Positions 44,048 to 52,227 of a stretch of 64,000 bases of DNA are shown here, piece by piece. The notes below the pieces were generated by a model. The model was not told where the DNA came from. It saw only the letters and a list, made by a program, of their open reading frames with translations, and ran no database searches. The stretch is from assembly GCA_005239175.1 (NCBI GenBank), contig SOPS01000001.1:248001-312000 (forward strand), given 5' to 3'. Both the position numbers and the translations under genes were made by a program. Source of the DNA: a halophilic archaeon SHRA6 (GTDB taxonomy: Archaea > Halobacteriota > Halobacteria > Halobacteriales > Haloferacaceae). The first letter of the stretch is position 1, and each line of letters starts with the position of its first letter.

Positions 44048-44595
44048 TGGCGGCTGATCAGTTCGCCTGCACGGCCGCGGTGGTCGAGGAGACGCCGGAC
44101 GCGGTCGTCGTCTCGAACCTGGGTGTCGCCTCCTACGTCCTCGCGGAGGTTGCCGATCGCGATCGCAACTTCTACCTCTGGGGGAGCATGGGATCGACGA
44201 CTGCGACCGGCGTCGGCGTCGCCCACGGTACCGACGAGCAAGTAACGGTGCTGACGGGCGACGGCTCGCTGACGATGTCGCTCGGCGTGTGCTCGACAGT
44301 CGTGACGGCTGACCAGCCGAACCTCACCGTGGTCTGTTTCGACAACGGCATTTACGGGACGACCGGCGGGCAGCCCACCCCCTCGATCGACTTCGCCGCT
44401 GCCGCAGAGGCGCAGGGGCTCTCTGCGACGAGCGTGGCCGACGACGACGCATTCGCCGCAGCCTACGCCGACGCTGTCGACCACGAAGGGCCTTCACTGA
44501 TCGAGTGTGCCGTCGAGCCGACTGACCCCGAGGCGCGGCCCACGTTTGACTTCCCACACATCCCACGGCGCGTCCGAGACTCGCTGAACGAGTAG
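44044..44595 (+). CDS. ComE-like TPP decarboxylase beta subunit (PP half)
   Basis: 183 residues, the diphosphate-binding domain. The metal/TPP signature begins GDGSLTMSLG and ends FDNGIYGTTGG, and WGSMGSTTATGVGVAHG is the pre-strand motif. With the preceding subunit it should form an alpha/beta decarboxylase acting on a 2-oxo acid such as sulfopyruvate. Haloarchaea are not known to make coenzyme M, so a catabolic role is more likely than biosynthesis (inference). Confidence 0.85.
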   Translation: MMAADQFACTAAVVEETPDAVVVSNLGVASYVLAEVADRDRNFYLWGSMGSTTATGVGVAHGTDEQVTVLTGDGSLTMSLGVCSTVVTADQPNLTVVCFDNGIYGTTGGQPTPSIDFAAAAEAQGLSATSVADDDAFAAAYADAVDHEGPSLIECAVEPTDPEARPTFDFPHIPRRVRDSLNE

Positions 44596-44663
44596 CCCTC
44601 GGGAGGGCGAGTGGGTATCCGAACAGCCGGTTCCCGGCGGAAACCGCCGCGACCCGCTACGCC

Positions 44664-44668
44664 TTTTT
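44664..44668 (+). terminator. T-tract after the comD/comE-like pair
   Basis: A GCCTTTTTGT run in GC-rich sequence 69 bases after the stop; no hairpin is evident. Archaeal termination uses such T tracts, but it may also be part of the cupin gene's promoter region. Confidence 0.25.
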
Positions 44669-44692
44669 GTCGGTCCGCGTCGTAGAAATGTC

Positions 44693-45031
44693 ATGGTAGA
44701 TCATCTCGCATACACGGAGGTTCCAGATAACTCCGACCACGACGGCTTCGAACAGCACATCCTGTTGTACAACTACAACATGATGCTGACCCACAACGTC
44801 ATCGAGGTTGGCGCAGAGTCGCCGTACCACAATCATCCCCACGAGCAGATCGGCTACGTCGTCAGCGGGACCGGCACTCAGATCGTCGACGGCAAGGAGT
44901 ACGAGTTGACACCCGGAACGTGTTACCTGCTGGACTCCGGCGAAAAGCACGCGATGCGCGCCGACGGCGACGAGCCGCTAGAGGTCCTCGACATTTTCCA
45001 CCCTGTCCGCGAGGACTACATGCCGGAGTGA
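44693..45031 (+). CDS. small cupin-domain protein
   Basis: 112 residues, a single cupin barrel. Motif 1 is ESPYHNHPHEQIGYVVSGTG with His/His/Glu metal ligands, motif 2 PGTCYLLDSGEKHAMR. A mononuclear-metal binding protein or isomerase; no substrate is known. Located downstream of the TPP decarboxylase pair in the same direction. Confidence 0.88.
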   Translation: MVDHLAYTEVPDNSDHDGFEQHILLYNYNMMLTHNVIEVGAESPYHNHPHEQIGYVVSGTGTQIVDGKEYELTPGTCYLLDSGEKHAMRADGDEPLEVLDIFHPVREDYMPE

Positions 45032-45085
45032 GGTCGCACCGCGAGCCCCGGAAGCGTAATCACTGAGGGATTGTTACACAATCAA

Positions 45086-45673
45086 TTACGCTGGCGCGTT
45101 TGCCAGATCCCAGCCGATAAACCCCTCTTCAATCGGGACAGCAAGCGCGTCCATTGAGCGGACGATCGTCGCGTACGTACCCGCGAGCATTCCGATCGCA
45201 ACGATCGTCTCCTCGTCGTACCCCTCGCTCACGCGATCGTGGAGATCGTCGTCAACAGCGCCGTTCAGGTACGCTCGAACGTACGCCAGCAGCGCTGCCT
45301 CGTCCTCATCGAACCGTTCCAGCGCGTTGGCGCCGACGGCCCGGATGTCGTTGGCGGGTAGGCCGGCGCTGAGTGCGATCCGGCCGTGCTGGTGCCAGAC
45401 GTACCGCGAGTCCAGTTCGCGGGCGACACGGAGGATCGCCAGCTCTCGCGTCCGCGCATCGAGGTCTGCGTCGTTCCACAGTGAGCCAGCAAAGTCGCGG
45501 AACGACGCGAGCAGCGCCGGCGCGCGACCAAACGCCGCGTAGACGTTGCGTTCCGAACTCGACATGAGGTGGCGGTACTCTGGCGCTAGGTCCGCAGGTT
45601 CCCGGAATGCGGCGATCAGGTGTTGGTGCTCCTCGGGCAGGTCCGACCGCTCCGCGAGGCGTATGCGAGCCAT
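45086..45673 (-). CDS. carboxymuconolactone decarboxylase / AhpD-like protein without the CxxC
   Basis: 195 residues, all-alpha AhpD fold. The core TRELAILRVARELDSRYVWHQHGRIALSAGL is where peroxidase-type members carry a Cys pair (CPYCxxxH); here both Cys are absent but the His pair remains. That argues against AhpD-type thiol peroxidase activity and for a decarboxylase-like or unknown role. It sits between the cupin and aldolase genes, opposite in direction. Confidence 0.85.
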   Translation of the reverse strand: MARIRLAERSDLPEEHQHLIAAFREPADLAPEYRHLMSSSERNVYAAFGRAPALLASFRDFAGSLWNDADLDARTRELAILRVARELDSRYVWHQHGRIALSAGLPANDIRAVGANALERFDEDEAALLAYVRAYLNGAVDDDLHDRVSEGYDEETIVAIGMLAGTYATIVRSMDALAVPIEEGFIGWDLANAPA

Positions 45674-45735
45674 GCTGATTGGTAACGTGGGTATAACTTA
45701 GCCTTACCGCGGGGACAGCCCAACGGTGTGTGGTG

Positions 45736-45893
45736 GACGCTCGCTGTTCTGGAGTAGTTTCTATGAGACGATCGTTGTTCTGAAGTAGTTTCTATGAGAC
45801 GATCGTTATTCTGGATGTGGATTCTAGGAGACGATCGTTGTTCCACGTGGTTTCTGGGAGCCGCTAATCGTTCCAGATGTCGTTTTCTGTGGG
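45736..45893. repeat. about five ~31-bp tandem units in the divergent gap before the aldolase
   Basis: Units start near 45736, 45767, 45798, 45830 and 45860. The shared core is GACGATCGTTGTTCTGAAGT followed by AGTTTCTATGA; the first two are nearly identical and the rest increasingly diverged. No gene 3' end is found here, unlike the other arrays. The 298-base gap 45674-45971 otherwise holds only the aldolase promoter, with a TTTTTGTATACG element near 45914. Confidence 0.85.
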
Positions 45894-45971
45894 ATATTGA
45901 TTGGTCCGTCTCGTTTTTGTATACGTTGGTCATTGACAAACATTCATGTGCGATCCCGCCGTCCACCAGGT

Positions 45972-46760
45972 GTGAATAGAGCAAACACGCTCAGAGAGCG
46001 GGTTGAACGCGATGAACCAGTGTTCGGCGCGAGTGTCGCAACGTTTTCGCCGGCAGTCGTTGAGGCGTTCGGCGCGATCGGGCTGGATTTTGTCTGGCTC
46101 GACTTCGAACACAGCGGGCCGAGCCCGTACGACAGCACCGTCTTCGAGGACCTCTCAAGAGCCGCTGATGTCGCGGATATCGAGCTTTTCGTCCGGCTCC
46201 CCTCCGGCGAGCCGTCGCTGATTCGAAAGGTGCTGGACGCCGGCGTCCGCAACCTGCTTATCCCGCGAGTCGAGACTGCCGCGGAGGTTCGGGAGGCGGT
46301 CGCAGCCACCCGATTCAGTATCAACGGTGAGCCCGGCGATCGAGGCATCGGCGTCGGCCGGAGTTCGACGTGGGGCGACGACTTCGACGACCACGCCGCG
46401 CGTGAGGATGCGGAAACGTTCCTCGGCGTGATGATCGAAAACGAAACCGCGATCGAGAACATCGAGGCGATTCTCGACGTGCCTGAACTGGGCTTTGCAT
46501 TCATCGGTCCTGCGGACCTTTCGGTCTCTGTCGGTCGACCAATGGAGAAAGATCACCCTGACGTGACCACGCTGATCGACCGAGCAGAGGCAGCGGTGCG
46601 CGAGTCGAATGTCGCGCTGGCGGGAATCCACAACGAGCCCGACGCCGTCGCAGACGCAATCGATAACGGATATCGAATCCTGCGCGTGGGCGGCGACATC
46701 AGTGACGCCAGCACGACCATCGGAAACCGACTCGATGCGATCGACGACAGACGAGCCTAG
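45972..46760 (+). CDS. HpcH/HpaI-family class II aldolase
   Basis: 262 residues from a GTG at 45972. The (beta/alpha)8 family motifs are visible: GLDFVWLDFEHSGPSPYD with the catalytic His, FVRLPSGEP, LIPRVETAAEVREAV, the metal Glu in MIENETAIEN and Asp in FIGPADLSVSVG. Typical members cleave 2-oxo-4-hydroxy acids to pyruvate or glyoxylate plus an aldehyde. Family members act in HPA meta-cleavage, galactarate and sulfoquinovose (KDSG aldolase) pathways. Its neighbours here include a sulfopyruvate-decarboxylase-like pair and a TRAP transporter, with which it is nearly contiguous. Confidence 0.9.
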   Translation: MNRANTLRERVERDEPVFGASVATFSPAVVEAFGAIGLDFVWLDFEHSGPSPYDSTVFEDLSRAADVADIELFVRLPSGEPSLIRKVLDAGVRNLLIPRVETAAEVREAVAATRFSINGEPGDRGIGVGRSSTWGDDFDDHAAREDAETFLGVMIENETAIENIEAILDVPELGFAFIGPADLSVSVGRPMEKDHPDVTTLIDRAEAAVRESNVALAGIHNEPDAVADAIDNGYRILRVGGDISDASTTIGNRLDAIDDRRA

Positions 46761-46927
46761 CTGCGACCAACAATACTCAAGCCCGACTGGCGACGAACCA
46801 CCCGATATCGCTTGTACCGAAAAGTGACCACACAGCGGTCATAACAATATCTCCCGGATAGAAATGTACATGAACGAAATGCATATATACGCACATCGTC
46901 CTCACTCTATGAGAGGCGGTAAGAATC

Positions 46928-48127
46928 ATGAAAGACTGGAAAACGGCAATCGGTAACGGCAGCAATCGGCGACAGTTCCTGAAGGGCACTGGTGTCCTCG
47001 GCGTCGTCGGACTTGCGGGCTGTACCGGCGGGGATGACGGCAACGGTGACGACGGGTCCGGTAACGGTAACGGTGACGACGGGTCCGGTAACGGCAACGG
47101 TGACGATGGCTCCGGTAACGGCAACGGTGACGACGGATCCGGCAACGGCGATTCCGAACCCGTCAGCTGGACCATCGGCACGTCCGGTCCGGACTCTGCG
47201 ACCCACGCGTCCGGCGTCGCGATGTCGCAGGTCATCTCCGACAACTCGGATATGATCGACATGACGGCCCAGACAACCGGCGGGACGGCGGCAAACCTGC
47301 CGCTGCTCGCCGAGGAAGAGCTCAACATCGCCCAGAGTACATCCTGGGGTGTCGTGCAGGCAAACGCCGGTAACCCGCCGTATGAGGGCGGACTATCGAA
47401 GGTAATGACGCAGGTCATTCCCTTCATGTCCATCGAGTACTTCCTCATCAAGCGAGATGTCGACGAGCTTTCAGACATCCAGTCCGTCTCGGACATCCCG
47501 CAAGACGGTTCGATCGACATGGCATTCGGCGATCGCGCAGGGACAAACTACTTCGCAGGCGTCGACGCGTTCGAACTGTCAGGAATCGACAACCCTGATG
47601 AAAAATACAACATTACCTCATTGGACTGGGGCAGCCAGGGCGCCGCGATGCGCGACGGTCGTCTCGACATCTGTATCGGCTACACAGTCAGTCAAGTGAC
47701 GACAGTGGGCTGGGAGCAGGAGGTCGACGCGACCACGGACATCGACATCGTCGAATGGGAGTTCGATGAATCCGCAGTGGCGGATTCTGGACTGCCGTAC
47801 TTCTACATCGAGGCACCTGGCGACCTGTGGGAACAGGATGTCTCTGTTGAGTCTATTCCGTCGCTTGGTGTTGGGTACGAAACGGTATTCCCCGCGGACG
47901 TTAGCGATGAGCTCGCCTACGAGTTCATCTCCATTGTCCACGACAATATTGACCAAGTCCGTGATGCCAGCGCGGTGTTACAGGGCGCGGGTCCAGAGTT
48001 GACCCAAGATCTGATGCTCGCGTCGCCCGATGCGCCTGTCCACCCCGGTGCTGAGCAGTTTATGCGCGAGGAGGATCTCTGGAGCGACGATCTGACAACG
48101 CTCGAAGAGTACGAGTCGAATCAATAA
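46928..48127 (+). CDS. TAXI-family TRAP transporter solute-binding lipoprotein
   Basis: 399 residues. A Tat signal (NRRQFLKGTGVLGVVGLAGC) puts the lipid anchor on the Cys, followed by a low-complexity Gly/Asp/Asn linker (~33-72) and a TAXI-type periplasmic-binding fold (WTIGTSGPDSATHASGVAMS, FGDRAGTNYFAG). It delivers a carboxylate-type ligand to the TRAP permease 90 bases downstream. A TATA-like GCATATATACGC lies at about 46881-46892. It is separated from the aldolase gene by 167 bases. Confidence 0.92.
   Translation: MKDWKTAIGNGSNRRQFLKGTGVLGVVGLAGCTGGDDGNGDDGSGNGNGDDGSGNGNGDDGSGNGNGDDGSGNGDSEPVSWTIGTSGPDSATHASGVAMSQVISDNSDMIDMTAQTTGGTAANLPLLAEEELNIAQSTSWGVVQANAGNPPYEGGLSKVMTQVIPFMSIEYFLIKRDVDELSDIQSVSDIPQDGSIDMAFGDRAGTNYFAGVDAFELSGIDNPDEKYNITSLDWGSQGAAMRDGRLDICIGYTVSQVTTVGWEQEVDATTDIDIVEWEFDESAVADSGLPYFYIEAPGDLWEQDVSVESIPSLGVGYETVFPADVSDELAYEFISIVHDNIDQVRDASAVLQGAGPELTQDLMLASPDAPVHPGAEQFMREEDLWSDDLTTLEEYESNQ
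47042..47149 (+). repeat. four 27-bp in-frame repeats encoding the lipoprotein linker
   Basis: Units at 47042, 47069, 47096 and 47123, each nine codons encoding Asn-Gly-Asp-Asp-Gly-Ser-Gly-Asn-Gly. Being a multiple of three, it is a coding repeat that lengthens the flexible linker between the lipid anchor and the binding domain. The MalE lipoprotein at 60.9 kb has a similar Gly/Asn linker. Confidence 0.9.
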
Positions 48128-48217
48128 CGCGGGGAAAGAGGGACTAACCCCCGCTTTGATAACCACCCACGTTATCCGTTCTTTTGACGTGGTCCGATCG
48201 GACGCACATCACGACAT

Positions 48218-50269
48218 ATGACCGACACAGCAGACACACAGACGGGGCGGAGCGGCGTCGAGCGACGCCGAATGGCGAAATACGGCGTGTTGATCGCCCT
48301 AGGCGTCCTTATTGCGGTCTACCACCTCGCATACGTACGAACGTTCTTTGTTGAACAGAACCAGCACCGACTTCTCCACGTTGGGATGATGACTCTCGGC
48401 GCCGGCATCGTCGCCTACGACGTGGACGCACAGGCAGCTCAGGATCGGCTCGGAAACTACATTGGACTACTGGAGGGGCTGGTCGGCATGGGAGTGACGC
48501 TGTATCTCTTCGCCAGCTACGAGCGCATGGTGTACGAGCAGCTTGGTGTGTACACGACCACCGACATGGCCGCAGGTATCCTGATGATGGTGGTCGTCCT
48601 CGACGTCACCCGCCGGGTGTATGGACCGATCCTCTCGATTGTGGGGATCAGCGGCCTCATCTATGCCTACTGGGGACCGTACTTCCCCGGTATCCTCAAC
48701 CACAATGGAATCAGCTTCAATCGTCTCGTTCAAGGATTGACAATCGACTTCGGGAGCGGTCTCTACGGCGTCATCACAGGGGTCTCAGCGACATACATTA
48801 TCATCTTCATGATCCTCGCCGGGCTGCTGGAGGCCTACGGCGCCCTCGATTATTTCATCCAGATCGGGACGATGGTAGGCCGGCGCGTCAAGTCAGGCCT
48901 CGCGCAGATGACTGTCGTCGCCAGCCTCGGCATGGGGTCAATTAACGGGAGCGCAGCCGCAAACGCAGCGACGACCGGCGCGTTCACGATTCCCCTGCTG
49001 AAGCGGCACGGACTGGATGAGGATACCGCTGGCGCCTTCGAATCAGTTGCATCCAGCGGCGGACAGATTATGCCGCCGATCATGGGCGCAGCCGCGTTCG
49101 TCATGGCACAGATAACCGGGAACAGCTACCTCGACATCATCGCTATCGGCGCACTGCCAGCGCTGCTTTTTTATTTTTCTGTCGCAGTCGGAGTCCACTT
49201 GACTACGACGAAAGAGGGAATCGAAGAAATCGACCTGGACAAGCTGGAAATCGACGCGGTCGGTCTCCAACGCGAAGAAGCGATCGAGAACCTATTCGGG
49301 CGCTCGACGGAATCGGTCTCGTTCGATAATATTACGGTCCGTAACCTGGTCGTCGAGGGCCTCTCGCTGTGGATCCCTGTCGCAGTCCTACTATTTACGA
49401 TGATCGTGCTCACGTATGACCCGCTGTACGCTGGATTCTGGTCAGTGGCCTCAGCCATTCCGGCGGCGTTTGTCCAGAGCGTCGGACTCCGCGACAACTA
49501 TGACCTGAAAGACTTTGTCGTGGACACGCTCGATGGCTTCGGCCGCGGGCTGGAGAACGCAGCGCCCATTGGCGTCGCAATTGGCGTGATGAACATCTTC
49601 GTTGGCGTGTTGAACATCACCGGATTCACACAGGTGTTCGCGAACAGCCTGCTATCGCTGTCCGGTGGCGTGACAGTGGTCCTGCTGGTTTTGACGATGG
49701 TCGCCGCGTTACTGTTCGGGCTGGGAATGCCCACAGTCGCGGCATACATCACGGCAGTACTGCTGATCGCACCCGCGCTCGCCGAAGCAGGCATCCCGCT
49801 GCTCGCGGCGCACTTCTTTGTGTTCTACTTTGCGATCCTTTCGGCGATCACCCCGCCAGTGGCTATCGCATGTCTTGTCACATCCCGGATAAGCGGCGGG
49901 TCATTCTGGGAGACAGCGCGGCGATCACTCGTTCTGGCAGCGCCGCTTTTCATTCTCCCCTACGTGTTCGTCCTCAACGACAGCCTCCTGTTTTGGGAGT
50001 TCCCGGCGACCGGGATCGCGTTTGTCTTCGTACTCATCGGATTCGTTGGCATTGCAGCCGCACTGATCAACTACATCGACGGACCGATTCCGTTTGTGGT
50101 CCGTGCAGCGCTGCTGGTGTTGGCGGGACTGCTATTGTTTGCACCGCTGCTGCCTGCGGCTGGCGTGATCAGAACGGTTGCGGGTGCGCTCACGATCGGC
50201 CTCCTCGTCTGGCAGGGGAATTTCCTCCCGAACTCGATCGCGGCGAAGCTTCCGGGCGCTGCGCGATAG
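48218..50269 (+). CDS. TRAP transporter fused permease (4TM+12TM)
   Basis: 683 residues; small DctQ-like and large DctM-like domains in one chain, as usual for TAXI systems. Roughly 17-19 TM segments. DctM landmarks: GSINGSAAANAATTGAFTIPLL, VASSGGQIMPPIMGAAAFVMA, LFGLGMPTVAAYITAVLLIAP and ITPPVAIACLVTSRISGGSFW. It couples cation influx to substrate uptake. Ninety bases separate it from the binding-protein gene and 87 from the RidA gene. Confidence 0.93.
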   Translation: MTDTADTQTGRSGVERRRMAKYGVLIALGVLIAVYHLAYVRTFFVEQNQHRLLHVGMMTLGAGIVAYDVDAQAAQDRLGNYIGLLEGLVGMGVTLYLFASYERMVYEQLGVYTTTDMAAGILMMVVVLDVTRRVYGPILSIVGISGLIYAYWGPYFPGILNHNGISFNRLVQGLTIDFGSGLYGVITGVSATYIIIFMILAGLLEAYGALDYFIQIGTMVGRRVKSGLAQMTVVASLGMGSINGSAAANAATTGAFTIPLLKRHGLDEDTAGAFESVASSGGQIMPPIMGAAAFVMAQITGNSYLDIIAIGALPALLFYFSVAVGVHLTTTKEGIEEIDLDKLEIDAVGLQREEAIENLFGRSTESVSFDNITVRNLVVEGLSLWIPVAVLLFTMIVLTYDPLYAGFWSVASAIPAAFVQSVGLRDNYDLKDFVVDTLDGFGRGLENAAPIGVAIGVMNIFVGVLNITGFTQVFANSLLSLSGGVTVVLLVLTMVAALLFGLGMPTVAAYITAVLLIAPALAEAGIPLLAAHFFVFYFAILSAITPPVAIACLVTSRISGGSFWETARRSLVLAAPLFILPYVFVLNDSLLFWEFPATGIAFVFVLIGFVGIAAALINYIDGPIPFVVRAALLVLAGLLLFAPLLPAAGVIRTVAGALTIGLLVWQGNFLPNSIAAKLPGAAR

Positions 50270-50294
50270 CTCGCCGTCTGGGACGTTCGCCGTC

Positions 50295-50299
50295 TTTTT
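50295..50299 (+). terminator. T-tract after the TRAP permease
   Basis: GCCGTCTTTTTGCC lies just past the permease stop in a GC-rich gap; a plausible archaeal T-tract terminator, but RidA may still be read through. Confidence 0.25.
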
Positions 50300-50356
50300 G
50301 CCTTAGCCGTAACCGCCCGGCCGCTTTATCACCGCTCCTCGCGTCTCTTTGAACCG

Positions 50357-50731
50357 ATGGACGAGATCAGATCCGACGCCGTCTACCGTAGCCGATCGCC
50401 GCTCTCACAGGGAATTAGACACGGGGACACCGTATACGTCTCAGGACAGGTTCCGAAAGACGAACACGGCACGCTGGTCGACGGTGACCTTGGCGCGCAG
50501 ACCGAACAAGTCCTTGACAACGTGGAAGCGGTACTCAACGAGGCGGGGCTCACGCTCGCGAATGTGGTTAAGGCGACGGTCTTCCTGACGGACATGACCG
50601 CGTTTGACGCGTTCAACGCGGTCTACGAGCGTCGATTTCCCGACCCAAAGCCGGCCCGCAGCGCGGTTGCAGTTGCAGACCTCGCGGTCGATGCGGATGT
50701 GGAGATCGAGGTAATTGCGGTCGTAGAGTGA
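50357..50731 (+). CDS. RidA/YjgF-family enamine/imine deaminase
   Basis: 124 residues. Hallmarks are the N-terminal PLSQGIRHGDTVYVSGQVP, the middle ANVVKATVFLTDMTAFDAFNAVY and the catalytic Arg in FPDPKPARSAVAV followed by acidic ADVEIEVIAV. RidA deaminates reactive 2-aminoacrylate-type enamines; in catabolic islands it often cleans up intermediates. Its last nine codons and stop are the seed of the tandem array that follows. Confidence 0.92.
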   Translation: MDEIRSDAVYRSRSPLSQGIRHGDTVYVSGQVPKDEHGTLVDGDLGAQTEQVLDNVEAVLNEAGLTLANVVKATVFLTDMTAFDAFNAVYERRFPDPKPARSAVAVADLAVDADVEIEVIAVVE

Positions 50732-50841
50732 GATCGAGGTAATTGCGGCCGTAGAGTGAGATCGAGGTAATTGCGGTCGTAGAGCGAGACCGAAGTGATC
50801 GCGACCGCGGAGTGAAGCCAAGGCGATTACGGACGCGGAGG
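50703..50841 (+). repeat. five 28-bp tandem units seeded on the RidA stop codon
   Basis: Units start at 50703, 50731, 50759, 50787 and 50815. The consensus runs AGATCGAGGTAATTGCGG, then TCGTAGAGTG. Units 1-3 are almost identical; unit 4 has about seven changes and unit 5 about ten, a clear gradient away from the gene. Unit 1 is the coding end (Glu-Ile-Glu-Val-Ile-Ala-Val-Val-Glu, stop). The unit is not a multiple of three. It occupies the gap to the small convergent gene at 50865. Confidence 0.95.
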
Positions 50842-50864
50842 AAGATCGAACCGGCCACATCAGC

Positions 50865-51062
50865 TCAGCGCCAGGGCTCAGGAGCGATGCCGAGTCGGAG
50901 CACGATCGGCCGATAGAGCGAGGCAATAACGATGACAACGGCGAGTTCAATCCAGAAGCCGAGATCGCCGACCAGCGCATTTATCACCGAGAGCGCGCCC
51001 GCAATGATCAGCAACATCGCGATGTAGTGCGGAACCACTGCGATGACGTGGTCTAGGTCCAT
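50865..51062 (-). CDS. two-TM small membrane protein
   Basis: 65 residues, with two hydrophobic segments (about residues 8-30 and 33-51) joined by a short Gly/Asp turn, and a basic C-terminus (YRPIVLRLGIAPEPW). Unknown function. The clean hydrophobic pattern and high coding regularity support it; it converges with RidA across the repeat array. The gap above it, 51063-51261, holds an AT-rich stretch (TTGATATATCGG) that may be the rio2 promoter. Confidence 0.65.
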   Translation of the reverse strand: MDLDHVIAVVPHYIAMLLIIAGALSVINALVGDLGFWIELAVVIVIASLYRPIVLRLGIAPEPWR

Positions 51063-51261
51063 ACACGGTGTAGGACGTCACCTCTCGTGAATCTTCGCTC
51101 CGCCGTCACGGAGACCCGACCAACGCATGCGCGAGCAGGTCGCTCGGCGTTTCGCATGAACCGTACAAGCTGACAGAGCACGGAAACCGAATTGATATAT
51201 CGGTATGTGGTTTATTGGGTGACTCGTCGGGCTTTTACTGCCCGCTATCGGAGATGGAGAC

Positions 51262-52173
51262 ATGGTACAGAATATCGCGGCGATCGTCCGCGAGCTCGAA
51301 CCCGAGGACTTCTACCTGCTTTCGGGGGTCGAACAGGGAATGCGGTTCTCCGAGTGGGTCAACCGCGAGAAGCTCCCGAGCTACTCACAGCTCACCGCCG
51401 AGGAAATCGATTATCGGCTCGATCGCTGTATGCGCCATGAGCTAATCGAGCGCCGAACGATACAGTACGAGGGCTATCAGCTCACCTTCGAAGGGTACGA
51501 CGTCCTCGCGTTGCACACGTTTGCCGAGCGCGAAACCGTCGACGGCATCGGCGCACCCCTTGGCGTTGGCAAGGAAAGCGACGTCTACGAGGCGATCTCC
51601 TACAAGCCATTGGCAATTAAGTATCACCGTGAAGGGTACACGAACTTCCGAGAAGTGCAAAAAGAGCGTGATTACACCTCGGATCACCACCACGTCTCGT
51701 GGCTGTATACCGCCCGAAAGGCGGCCGAACGCGAGCACGAGGCGTTGCAGGCGGTGTATCCGAACGTGTCGGTGCCACGTCCGATCGACCAGAATCGCCA
51801 TGCGATCGTGATGGAGAAGTTCGACGGCGTCGAACTCGCGCGTGCAAAACTCGAATCCGAGCAGGTCGTCGCCATACTCGATTTAATCCTCCGAGAGCTG
51901 GCAACCGCCTACCGCGAGGGCTACGTCCACGCAGACATCAGCGAGTACAACGTCGCGATCGCCGAAAGCGGGATCACGATCTTCGATTGGCCCCAGTCGG
52001 TGCCGACCGATCACGAAAACAGCGACGAGCTCCTCGAACGCGACGTCCGAAACATCCACAAGTATTTCAAACGCAAGTACCCCGCCGAAACGCCATCAAT
52101 CGACATTTCGGGTGTTGCGGGGGCGATCGCCTCGAAATCGTTCGAATCGATCCGTTCGCACGAAGAGCAATAA
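51262..52173 (+). CDS. rio2: Rio2 serine/threonine protein kinase
   Basis: 303 residues. N-terminal winged helix (~1-90) typical of Rio2, then a RIO kinase domain: GVGKESDVYEA glycine-rich strand, ALLKYH-like catalytic Lys (PLAIKYHREG), catalytic loop YVHADISEYNVAI and metal Asp in ITIFDWPQSVPT. Rio2 acts in 40S/30S ribosome maturation. It stands alone, upstream of cbiE by 54 bases. Confidence 0.95.
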   Translation: MVQNIAAIVRELEPEDFYLLSGVEQGMRFSEWVNREKLPSYSQLTAEEIDYRLDRCMRHELIERRTIQYEGYQLTFEGYDVLALHTFAERETVDGIGAPLGVGKESDVYEAISYKPLAIKYHREGYTNFREVQKERDYTSDHHHVSWLYTARKAAEREHEALQAVYPNVSVPRPIDQNRHAIVMEKFDGVELARAKLESEQVVAILDLILRELATAYREGYVHADISEYNVAIAESGITIFDWPQSVPTDHENSDELLERDVRNIHKYFKRKYPAETPSIDISGVAGAIASKSFESIRSHEEQ

Positions 52174-52227
52174 ACTGTATTATGCGATATCAAATTTCAC
52201 TATTCGAGAAACCACACCGAAGCGACC

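Noticed and set aside
42306-44595. Coenzyme M biosynthesis (ComC, ComD, ComE)
   Set aside because: No phosphosulfolactate synthase or phosphatase (ComA, ComB) is nearby, haloarchaea are not known to use coenzyme M, and the surrounding genes are catabolic and transport functions.
47042-47149. 27-bp repeat as another member of the 3'-end repeat class
   Set aside because: It is in frame inside a coding linker, far from a stop codon, and a multiple of three; it is ordinary low-complexity linker expansion.
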